A model generated the notes under the pieces. The model searched no databases, had not been told where the DNA came from, and was given only the letters and a program-made list of their open reading frames with translations. The position numbers and the translations under genes are program-made. From assembly GCA_016647705.1 (NCBI GenBank), contig CM028327.1, positions 43,278,017 through 43,342,016 of the forward strand: 64,000 nt of DNA, given 5' to 3'. Positions within the stretch are counted from its first letter, which is position 1. The number at the start of each line of letters is the position of its first letter. Origin of the DNA: Eucommia ulmoides (lineage: Eukaryota > Streptophyta > Magnoliopsida > Garryales > Eucommiaceae). Of the stretch, positions 1-9,506 are shown one piece after another.

Positions 1-351
1 ATGTTTCTATTTCTGAAATACTCCTGAATGGAAACAGAATTTCAATCCCATTTCATCCCAGTTTATTGGAAAATTGAAACAGTTGTAAATGGGTCAGGTT
101 CAGACAAGAGATGATCCAATAAGCATTTATCAGTACGATAATAAAAACTTAATATACTTAATCTAATACAATCCGATTGCATATCCATATAATACTAAGA
201 AAACCATCTCGAGTTGGTTAGGATTTCATCAAATGTGACCCAAGGTTTAAAATCTATATTTGATGGAGTGTTCGATATTTTTTCAATTTTAGGGTTTGTA
301 GATTTTGTTGCTGCTATTTTTTGTTTATTGATTTATTTATTAATGATTTAG

Positions 352-3222
352 GAACGGCTGACAAAGAAGGGAAGGCTGATTCTCTAAAAAGAACTCTGCA
401 AGTCAGCAACCTTAGTCCACTCCTAACGGTGGATCAATTGAAACAACTCTTTGGTTTTTGTGGCACAGTTGTTGAATGTAGCATAACCGATTCAAAGCAT
501 TTTGCTTACATAGAGTACTCAAAACAAGAAGAAGCAGTCGCTGCTTTGGCATTAAACAACATGGAAGTTGCAGGTCGCCCTTTGAATGTTGAAATGGCGA
601 AATCACTACCACCTAAACCAGCTCTTTTAAATGCACCGCTTGCTTCATCATCATTGCCAATGGTGATGCAGCAAGCAGTTGCCATGCAACAAATGCAATT
701 TCAGCAGGCTCTTTTGATGCAGCAAACAATAACTGCACAACAGGCAGCTAACCGAGCCGCAACAATGAAGAATGCCACAGATCTAGCGGCAGCTAGAGCT
801 GCTGAAATAAGTAAAAAATTGAAAGCTGAAGGATTTGGGGGTGAAGACAAAGAAGCAAATCCAAAATCTAGGTGCGTGAGGGCCCGTTTGTTTAGTGTTT
901 CTGCTCCCAAATTGTTATTTCTGTTCCAAAATTTTGAAATTTAAAAACAACAGCATGTTTGGTTAACATGTTTTTGTTCCTAAACATCTATTAATGCATT
1001 TTAATACTCCAAATTTAATTTTAAAAGGTGAATGATTGAGATTAAACTTAATTTTGGGTTAGGAAAAAATTCTCTCACATTACACCCTCTAAAATTTCTG
1101 CAACTTCTCACCTCACTCACCTCAAACTCTCTTTGTCACTCTCGTTATTGGTATTTATCTTCCTGTTTCCCTTCTATCCAAACGTATTACCCCACGCACC
1201 TCAAACTTTTGATAGAGCTCCTCTCCCTTCCATCTAATTTTGTAAGTGGCTTTAGCCGCGACACTAGTTTTCAAAATTTTGAGATCAATCCCAAAATTCT
1301 TTGGATTTTGAGAAACGAAAAATAGTTACTTCCATTCCTGTTATTTCCATTTCTTCCAAACTTATTTTCGCTTAAAGGAACATGGTTAGTATTTTTTAAA
1401 TTCTTAATTTTGCCCCCTTCAACATTGTTAGCCTCGAATATAGAGAAGTGGTTTTTTCCTTCTTCTTTATTTTCCTTTTATTCATCAATTTAGGTCAAGA
1501 GAAAAAGAAATAATTACGTTCCTTCGTTTCCTTCGTTTCCTGTAATTAGTTTATTTAGTTGTAATTAGTCTTAAAAATGTGTTTTTATTTTGGTATAATT
1601 TGCAAAAATTAATTGCCTAAAAGAAATATGCGAGTCTATCATTTACATTTAAAGTAAATAAAAAATAAATAAAAAAATAGGAGGACTAAGGTTGTAACCA
1701 AATGTGCTTCTTTGCTTTTGTTTTCATAAATTATGGAACAATTTAAGAACAGTCGTGGTTACCAAAAGCATGCCTGTTCCTAGAATTATTGAGATTTCAT
1801 CCCATTTTTTTGGGAGTAGAGACAAAAAAACAAAAAACATGAACAAAACGCCACCTAAAGGATTCAACTTCATTAATTTCGCTTTTACTGCCTTTGTGGA
1901 ACATCCTACTGTTATTTCAACTTTGTAATAGTTAAACTCTCATATTTGTTGAACCTACGAATTTGAGAATTGATTCTCCCTGATGGGGTTACTATGTCAC
2001 TTTTATAATTGTTTTATGCCATTAATGAAGAAATTTTATCTGGCCTTTTCTGATTTTAATGTCTATTAGGTCACCATCAGTAACTCGTGGAAGGTCAAGA
2101 TCGAGGTCAAAGTCAAAGTCAAAGTCAAGGTCAAGGTCACCCATTAATTATCGGCGTAGGTGGAGGTCCCGCTCTTTCTCTCCATCAGCTCGTCGCCGTA
2201 GAGATTACAGATCAAGATCACCCATACGGTCACGCCATTACTTCAACTATGACAAAGATAGGCGTTCATCATATCGGGAAATAAGGGAGGGGAATGATAG
2301 AAGTAGAGGGTGGGATTCAAGTAGAATGCACGGTAATTATTCTTCGTATTCTAGGAGAAATAGGAGTAGGTCTATGAGCCCTAGGGCAAGAAAACCATAT
2401 CGAGATGATTCAGAATCACCCAAAAGGGGTGGTACTAGGAAATCTCGTGCTGGTTCAAGATCTCCAGGCCATCATAGGGGAAGTAGGTCATCCCCAAGAA
2501 ATGATGTTGAAACTAAATCTAAACGTAGAAGGCGCTCAAGATCAAAATCTGCGGAAGGTAATAAGCACCAATCCAGTGATAAAATGGAAGAAAAATCAAA
2601 GCACCGTGATAGGAGGCGTTCTAGGTCTGGTTCAGTGGAAGACACGCATCACAGACGCAGTAGACTGTCTCCAAGAACCAAGGATGCGAGTAAATCGAAG
2701 AACAGAGGGCGTTCTAGGTCTAGATCTCCTGAAGAAAAGCATCGGTCGATCGATAAAAATGTCAGAAACCGGGATGATACGTCTAAGCATCACCGTAGAA
2801 GAAGGTCCAGGTCAATGTCTGCTGAAGGTAAACCCCACAAAGAAAGTAGGGTTTCACCACGACGCTCAGGTGAGCACAAGTCAAAGCACAGAAGGCGCTC
2901 CAGGTCAAACTCTGCTGAGAACGACCATCGCTCAAGTCCTGGTGGGATTGATGAAGGTGGTAGAGATGAAGATATGAAGCTTTATGATAGAAAACCCGTC
3001 CAATCTGATGGTTATATATCAGAGCCTGATGCAAATGGGAAGGACGATGATGGTACATCAGTTCCTTTGCCTGGAACTTCCAAGAGGAGTTCACATGTGG
3101 AAGGCAACGACTTAACTGAAAGTGATGACAGTCATCCTATGAATTTTGAAGGGGATGAAAGCAATTATGGGAGAGGCAAGACCGCCATGAAAGAAACATA
3201 TGAAGCTGAAGAAGCATATTGA
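352..3222 (+). CDS. RRM and RS-domain RNA-binding protein (SREK1/IRR-like), 3' part
   Basis: Two coding exons are visible: 352-871 and 2070-3222, joined across a GT-AG intron (872-2069); the split codon AG|G (Arg) keeps the frame. The first exon opens after a TTTAG acceptor at 350-351 in mid-codon, so earlier exons lie left of the window. Exon 352-871 encodes one RRM with RNP2 LQVSNL and RNP1 KHFAYIEY, then a Met/Gln-rich stretch and an Ala-rich helix ending in KKLKAEGFGGEDKE. The last exon is almost wholly an RS domain (about 380 residues, many RSRS, RRRSRS and SKSKS blocks) with an acidic tail ending EAEEAY before TGA. RRM-plus-RS architecture is that of nuclear splicing regulators; the order matches the plant SREK1-like family that includes Arabidopsis IRR. 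The family call is from recognition of the protein, not a search. Role in pre-mRNA splicing is inferred from the family. Confidence 0.85.
879..1858. mobile_element. MITE-like sequence filling intron of the RRM/RS gene
   Basis: The left edge (ggcccgtttgtttagtgttt) and right edge (ending caaaacgccacctaaa) are imperfect inverted counterparts of the GTTTGGTTAGTGTT / AACACTAACCAAACGCCACC ends of the elements at 8693-9232 and 57885-59147. It makes up most of the 1198-bp intron. No clear target duplication was found and the interior is not recognisably coding, so the exact limits are uncertain. Confidence 0.45.
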
Positions 3223-3296
3223 GGGTCACCATATAAGCAATTTTCGGCTTTTAGAAGATTGTTTGGCGTTTATTTCGATGCTCATGTTGTTCTCAG

Positions 3297-3302
3297 AATA
3301 AA
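3297..3302 (+). promoter_or_regulatory. AATAAA polyadenylation signal candidate
   Basis: AATAAA lies 75 bp after the TGA of the RRM/RS gene. A plausible acceptor (tttttgcag) follows at about 3330, so alternative 3'-UTR exons further down cannot be excluded. Confidence 0.35.
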
Positions 3303-3679
3303 TACGTTGTGTCTTTGTTTCCTTTTTGCAGGTTCTAATGGGAACATATGTCGGATTTAGTGGTGGAATCGATCTTGATATGGCTAGAGCATTTCAAAAG
3401 GTGTTCTGCTCCTTTTCGCGAAGATTCTCTGCAATGTTCTCACTGAACTTTATGGGCTTGATTAATGTATGTTGGACTATTACCTGTACCTATTTGGTAG
3501 TAAGTTCTTGATTGAAAAGTGTTATTCAAGGATTATAGAACTAAACCGGCATTGCATGTTTATTTTCAAGTAGTACATTTTCTTGAGTTTGCTAGAGGCT
3601 TATATGCTCGTCTGTGTTTCTGATTTCATTTGCTGACGAGGCTGATAATAGGTGCATTCTTTTTTATTTATTTATTTTC

Positions 3680-3716
<37 letters not shown>

Positions 3717-5473
3717 CTTCCTCCCTCTCTTTAGTAGTGGTTTGGTGGGCATGTTGAAATCCAAGCAAATGCAGGTTCAACAGGCAGGTATTTTTGGCGC
3801 ATTTTGGCGGAGTCGTTATCGTCCCATTTTACATGAAGGTATGCCATGTAATTCAGTGGACTATTAGCCCTCCTTAGATCTCTTGGGAGTGTCACGGGCA
3901 ATTGTTTGGCGGCAGTGTTTCTTATTTAAGTATATTCTTGTTCACATCTGAATTTTTTTCTAAGTGTTGCGTCTTACACTTCAATTTTCTTTCCTCTTTC
4001 TCCTTTTTTTTTTTCTTTTTTCTTTTTCTTCTTTCCCCCCTTTTTTCTTCCTTTTTTTTGAGACTGATTGGTCAGGCGAGGTACACTGTTAATGCGTTTT
4101 GCAACCAGATGTTGCTGAGACAACTATTGCTTGAACTCTACTTGAACCGGTGAGGAGATTCAATTGTTTGTTTCCCCCCACAGGTATTCTTCCCTTTTTT
4201 TTGGGTGGAAACCCTAGATTTTAGTTGTGTCGATAATAGATGGATACTAATCTATTATTTGAGGTACTCATACACAAACTTGCATCTATAATCATTGATC
4301 ATGTCGTGAAAAATACATAGATATACACAAATCTATGTTATAAATTTATACGGTTTTTTAAAATGTCTTTTCGTTGAGGGTTGAAATTGATTTTTGGGGA
4401 ACAAAGGGATAAGATTGGATTGTAGATTTTTTTTGGGAAAAATTCCTGTCAAAAAATTCAATCCCTCTTCTAGGATGGTTAAATTAAAGTGCCAATTTTA
4501 TTTATTTATTATATTTTTACACTTAATTAGAAAAAGCTATATAGTGGCTTTAGACACGGGTAATCCCTTGTAATGTGAAAAAGAGTGATATGATTAGGGT
4601 TTGGGGTTTTGTATAGAGACTTATACTTGATCATTGATTTTGAAATATATCGTAGCTAATAACATAATGGAAAGAGTATGTGCATACACTATACTAAATT
4701 CGTATTTTTACCGGAATATTTTTAACTTCAATGGGATTCATTCCCTTTTTCTTTTTCTTTTTTCTTTTTTTAAAACTTTAATATATTGATATTGAATATT
4801 TGGATCTTGATGGTATGTCTATTTTCAAGTGCTAAGTATTAGAATTTATGTGGAATGTTGACTCAAGTATCAGTTTTTTTTGGCGTACAAAATATTGAAA
4901 TGTTAATGTTGGCATGCATATTTGGTTTATTGCTATTTAGAGGGAAATCCATGGAGAAAGAGCAAACTTGACTTTTCTCCTTGTTTGGTTTAGCGTTTTC
5001 TTTCCCTCGGGTGCCTGAATATTCTTCCCTCCCCGTTTTCCCCCTTGTTTCTTCTTCTTCTTCTTCCCCCCCCCCCCCCCCTTTTTTTTTGGCTGATGAT
5101 AGGATGTGTCTCTGAAAATGGAGGACCAAGGGCTGAATCCCGATTCTTACTCTCGATATGGTGGACGCCACTTCGTTGCTTTTATTCTTTTACGGTTTTT
5201 TCCTTCCTCTTTCTCCCCCCATGCCCCCCGGTTTTGGGTTTTTCTCCCCCTTTCCCCTTTCTTTTCCTTCCCAAGTCCTTGTCACGATTTGTTGTCTATG
5301 GGTTGTTAGAGGAAGCTCTAGGCGAAGGAAAATCTTTCCCCTTTCTTTTCCTTCCCAAGTCCTTGTCACGATTTGTTGTCTATGGGTTGTTAAAGGAGGC
5401 TCTAGGCGATGGAAAATCTTTGCCTTTTTGGTGAAGAGAAATAGTTACCTCTTTCATTTTTCAAGTGTGCTTT
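3303..5473. other. Non-coding 3' flank with pyrimidine tracts
   Basis: No convincing gene. The stretch holds long T/C tracts (about 3650-3725, 3990-4060, 4740-4770), a C run near 5067-5082 followed by a T run, and AT-rich DNA. Short open frames here are made by these tracts. Part of it could be 3'-UTR exon and intron of the RRM/RS gene (possible acceptor near 3330). Confidence 0.5.
5251..5418. repeat. Two-copy 84-bp direct tandem repeat
   Basis: Unit 1 (5251-5334) and unit 2 (5335-5418) both begin tttcccctttcttttcct and run through the same cctTGTCACGATTTG core and a shared GGAAAATCTTT end, with a few substitutions. Non-coding context. Confidence 0.9.
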
Positions 5474-5592
5474 AGGTAACATTTGGTTTCATCGAATTGG
5501 AGCCCCGGAATTGCAAAATAAACACATGAAACGTTCATTTCCAATTCCAATTCAACAGCTTCAATTCCATAGTTACCAAACGCCACCTTAAC
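5474..5592. mobile_element. Short MITE (about 119 bp)
   Basis: Inverted ends: left ggtaacatttggttt, right accaaacgccacctt. The interior holds ccaattccaattcaa-type repeats also seen near 56450-56550 and 57040 in this window. No transposase capacity. Confidence 0.55.
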
Positions 5593-5654
5593 GCTTGCAA
5601 TATTATACGGTCCCCCTTCATCCCCCCCGGCCCCCTCCTCTTTTTTATTTTTGA

Positions 5655-5972
5655 GGTCTTGTATTATCCTGCAGTTCGAACAAGTAGAGGTTGTTTGGCA
5701 AACTGAACCATTACTAGGTTGGTGTTTGGCTACAGGGAGTAGTGGTGGTAAATTCCGACCACATCTCCCGGGACATGTTAACTTTTACACTCTTTTATTT
5801 TTTTGGCCGCGGAAACGTCTTGTATTATGACAAGTGAAGGCTGTTTCGCAAACCGAACTGTTACTAGGTCGATGTTTGGCTACAGGGCTGGAGGAGTGGT
5901 GGTGGTGGCGGCGGCCGTAAATTCTGGCCACATCTCCCGGGACATGTTAACTTTAACTTTTTTTTTTGGCCG
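5655..5972. repeat. Diverged tandem duplication of about 155 bp
   Basis: Unit 1 (about 5655-5815) and unit 2 (about 5816-5972) share, in order, gtcttgtattat, gtttggctacaggg, and catctcccgggacatgttaa followed by a T run and ttggccgc. The copies differ by many substitutions and a GGTGGTGGCGG expansion in unit 2. Confidence 0.8.
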
Positions 5973-6194
5973 CCAAAAAAGGAAATGCAACTAAAGAGAC
6001 AACTTTCACTGTTTATGGATATGTTTGTTTTTTGTAGTCGTCTTTGTCCAACCAAGTTGTTGATAAGGAAGGATAGACAAGGATCTGTTCGGCTGATTTT
6101 ATTGAATGAAAGTGACATTCACCATTTGTGAAATTTGACTCTTTTATTTGTCCCCTTATATATATATATATATTGTATATAAATTAGGGTTGTT

Positions 6195-6537
6195 GACACT
6201 TTGTACCCCTTATGTTTGGGCAAAATTTCATTTTGGTCCTCATGGTATTAATTTGAACATATAACACCGTGAAGTTCCCTAATCATCCCACTACAATCAA
6301 ATCGTTACAATTTTGAATGGAACGTTGTTAGAATGTAGTCACCTGGGTTGGGCTGGCGTGTTTGGTTATTGTTTCTGGATTTTTGTTTCTACTTCTAATA
6401 AACGAGGATGAGAATTCTATTTCTTTTTTAAAATATTTTGAAAATAGAAATATATTTGGTAACGACCATTGACCTGAACTGTTTCTTTTAATTTATGAGA
6501 ATAAAAACAAGAAATAAGTTTGGTTGTAACGTTTGTT

Positions 6538-6571
<34 letters not shown>

Positions 6572-6950
6572 TTCTTTAAATCTATGGTGGTTGGAGTGGT
6601 GGTGGTCATCGGTGGGTTGGTGATGGTCGTTGGGGGGTGGTGGTGGCCGGTGGTGGTTGTGAGTACATAAGAATCAATATTTTTTTTCTTAGATCCTTAA
6701 GGAAGTCAAGAATTATTTCCAATTTTTTGGGAAACAATAACCAAACGGGGTCTAATAGATTGGAAATGCATCCTCTTGAAAATAATTAAGTGAATGGTAG
6801 GTGACTATTTGCCGTTAAAAAATTATAATGGACTTATTGAGTTGGACTGAAATTGAATGATTACGAAATTTTGGGGCGTTGTGTATCCAAATTATAACCA
6901 TGGGGACTAAATAAAAATAATGGTCAAATTTGAAGGGTGCAAAGTGTAAA
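6195..6950. mobile_element. Foldback MITE, interrupted by a second MITE
   Basis: Left arm starts cactttgtaccccttatg (6197) and runs through ggtcctcatggtattaattt; right arm is its imperfect inverted copy ending ggtgcaaagtgtaaa (about 6950). The arms are over 100 bp each. The central 6353-6752 is a separate inserted element. A relative with the same CACTTTGC/GCAAAGTG ends is at 7192-7537. Confidence 0.7.
6353..6752. mobile_element. MITE nested in the 6195-6950 foldback element
   Basis: Inverted ends gtttggttattgtttctgg (6360 on) and gggaaacaataaccaaac (6729-6746). The interior has a 27-base T run (about 6541-6567) followed by a GGTGGTGG-rich stretch (6588-6660). A GC-rich core inside an AT-rich MITE is also seen at 8693-9232. 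Confidence 0.65.
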
Positions 6951-7140
6951 AAAAACCGTATATGTAAATTCTTAAATGGCTAAATCTCATTTGTATGTCA
7001 ATTTCAACTAGTGTCTGATTTAATCAACAATGGTGTGATGATGGGGACAAGAAAACAAGTGGAAGAAACTAGGGTGTTATGTATCTAGTCCTCAAAAAAT
7101 TCAAAATAAATATTATTATTTTGGGAAAAATTGGGAATTA

Positions 7141-7177
<37 letters not shown>

Positions 7178-7191
7178 TAAATTATTTTAAG

Positions 7192-7537
7192 CGTTTTTTT
7201 GCACTTTGCGTCGCTGAAATTTTAGAGAAATCTCATGCTGTTCTCTTAATTTGAACACATTAAGCCTTGAAGTATCCAAATTGTGTCATGTCAGTCTTTC
7301 CGTCATTTTTATGATGGAGTTTATCTATGTGGGTGATTATGAGAATTTATCTATGTGGGTGATTATGAGAGTGACACGTGGCTGATTTGCGTCATAAAAA
7401 ATAACAGAATTATCAATTTGGATTGACTCGATACAATTTAGATATTTCAGCGTTTTATGTGTGTTCAAATTAAAAGTATAGAGGCTAAAGTGGGATTTCT
7501 CCAAAATTTCAATGGTGCAAAGTGCAAAAAAACTTTT
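7192..7537. mobile_element. Foldback MITE with long inverted arms
   Basis: Left arm starts tttttttgcactttgcg and includes ctcttaatttgaacacatt; right arm carries the inverted forms (gtgttcaaattaaaag, ggtgcaaagtgcaaaa). Arms are roughly 110 bp each. Inside, a 27-bp unit containing tatctatgtgggtgattatg is tandemly doubled at about 7319-7372. Same family as 6195-6950 and 52620-53350. Confidence 0.75.
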
Positions 7538-7559
7538 ATTTTTAAAGTCCTAACGCTCT

Positions 7560-8462
7560 CTGGAGGGTGGGAAAGAAAGCGAAAGGGAAGTGGATTGTTT
7601 TGGACGAAATGAAAAAAATAAATTGTTTTTCATTATGTAATATAACTATTGCAATATATCTTTTCTATTCACTTGACGAACCAACCTCCTCGTCGCTGTT
7701 GTTTGTTAATGCATCACTGTCCAGACGAACTAACTTTAGAGAACGCAAATGACCCACCCTGGCTTTCAGGAAGGAATCCTCTAGAAAAGTTATTGGTATC
7801 TCAATTAACTTTTTGAAACACAACCTCTGCTTTGGAAATGTTGTGGGGACCTAGCCAACCCAGTCCTTGTACAATAACCATTCTGAGTGGGACCTAGACA
7901 CTAAGCCAAGCTGAGAACAAAGATTGACCGGGCGGGTGTAGGTTCCAGATCCAAAAAGTTGAGTCTCTATCATCCTAGTACACCATTTTCGGAATTGTGA
8001 TAGGGAGCTAGTGATGATCTCAATTAAATCTCTTCAGCAGTGGATTTGAATCCTCTGACATAAGCACGAGTGGTCTGAAGAAGATTACTGTGTAAAAACA
8101 AACTCTCCCATTTTATGACCAACCTTTCGATGTGCGTGAACAAGACTCAAGTTCTCGAAACTCGAACTAAGAGTCTGAATTTGGGCAAGATAACCTTTCA
8201 CTTCAGCTCTTGCGTCTATGATCACCCTTGACACACGTTGTTTCCAATGGCGAACAACCGCCTTTTACCACCACCCGAAATCACCTACCCCAAGTATACC
8301 AAGAAATAGAGAAGACCCTTTCTCGCATCCCGTTGAGCGTGGAGAAGCATCTATACATATATATGTATGCAAGCGTGTAGGAAATTAAGAGTGATTACAT
8401 CATTCTTATCTTCTAACTTTTAGCCTTATTAATTTTTAAAATTTAACTTAATAAGGATTTTG
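7560..8462. other. Intergenic stretch, no gene seen
   Basis: Unique-looking moderate-GC sequence between two MITEs. Frames are short and broken on both strands. No tRNA, SINE boxes or long repeats were recognised. Confidence 0.5.
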
Positions 8463-8692
8463 ATGAATAATTCACGAAATTAAAAAATTTTCTATGTAGG
8501 CCACTTGTTATAATAATTTTTTCAAAAGTTCAAACTTACTGTAATGTGTAAAAATATGAAAAAATTACAGTAACTTTTATGACGTACAATGATTTTTTAA
8601 CTTTTGACAATGACTTTGAACTTTTGAAAAAAATTATTGCAACGAGTAATCTGTTTGGACTAAAATTTTAATTTCGTGAACTGTTCACTGTC
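8463..8692. mobile_element. Palindromic MITE
   Basis: Left arm ttcacgaaattaaaaaattt ... cttgttataataatttttt; right arm inverted: aaaaaaattattgcaacgag ... aattttaatttcgtgaa. It directly abuts the next MITE at 8693. A diverged relative is at 52040-52265. Confidence 0.65.
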
Positions 8693-9232
8693 CTGTTTGG
8701 TTAGTGTTCCCAACCCAACCCAAAAATTTTGGGTTTGATTTTTGGGAATGCGTTTGGCAAACACAAAACTCAACCCAACCCAACCCAATCCAAAAAATAG
8801 GAATTGATTCTCAAAGTTCTAAAGAAATCAGAAATAAAAAAAAGTTGTTTCTTTTTATGCCCAAAAAATTCAACCCAAAGTTCTCAACTTTCGTCTTCAT
8901 CTGCCGGCCGAACACCACCACTCGCCGGCGTCCACCTCCGGCGACCTCTGCCGCCTGCCGACGACCGTCGCCGGCCACCTCCGCCACCCGCCGACCGCGC
9001 TGGCTTCCGGCCACCGTCTGACACCGCCGCCAAACACAAAAAAAAAATTCAAAAAAAAAAATTAATTTTAGGATAAAATCGTTACCAAACACATTCTGTT
9101 CTCAGCACAAAATAAGAATTGTCGTTACCAAAGGCAATTCTGTTCCCAAAATTCTCAACCTAACCCAATTCAACTCAACTCAACCCATTCCAGTTGGGTT
9201 CAGAAAAGTGGAAACACTAACCAAACGCCACC
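8693..9232. mobile_element. MITE (copy A) with GC-rich core
   Basis: Ends: left ctgtttggttagtgttccca, right aaacactaaccaaacgccac. The outer parts are AT-rich, with many CAACCCAACC repeats and the pair gaattgattctcaaag / caattctgttcccaaaattc. The core (about 8900-9030) is strongly GC-rich and pyrimidine-biased (CGCCGGCGTCCACCTCCGGC). It is the reverse-complement relative of the larger copy at 57885-59147. It lies 275 bp upstream of the J20 start codon. Confidence 0.75.
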
Positions 9233-9354
9233 TAAAAAACTCTAATTTAATTAATATATATTAATCAATAATTTATTTTTAAAATTTTTATTTTTCAATT
9301 TTATTTTAAATTTAAAAAAAAAAAAAAAGAAGTATTGAAATAGTAGTGAGTGAT

Positions 9355-9506
9355 GTATATAATATATTAAATAACTACCACTAATATTTGTGTTCCTCTT
9401 TCTCTCTCTCTATGAGTCTATATGTCCTTTTTTCTAGAGAGAGAAGGAAATCATACACGAAGATCTTCTCTCTCCTCTCTCTCTCTCTACAATCACCGGA
9501 AGTGAG
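9355..9506 (+). promoter_or_regulatory. J20 core promoter and 5' leader
   Basis: A TATATAATA box (about 9355-9363) is followed by CT-rich leader sequence (9401-9490, repeated tctctctc), typical of plant 5' UTRs, up to the ATG at 9507. The start site itself cannot be placed exactly. Confidence 0.5.

Noticed and set aside
2405-2977. 190-codon plus frame overlapping the RS domain
   Set aside because: A shifted-frame shadow of the RS-repeat exon. The RS frame is spliced in phase with the RRM exon.
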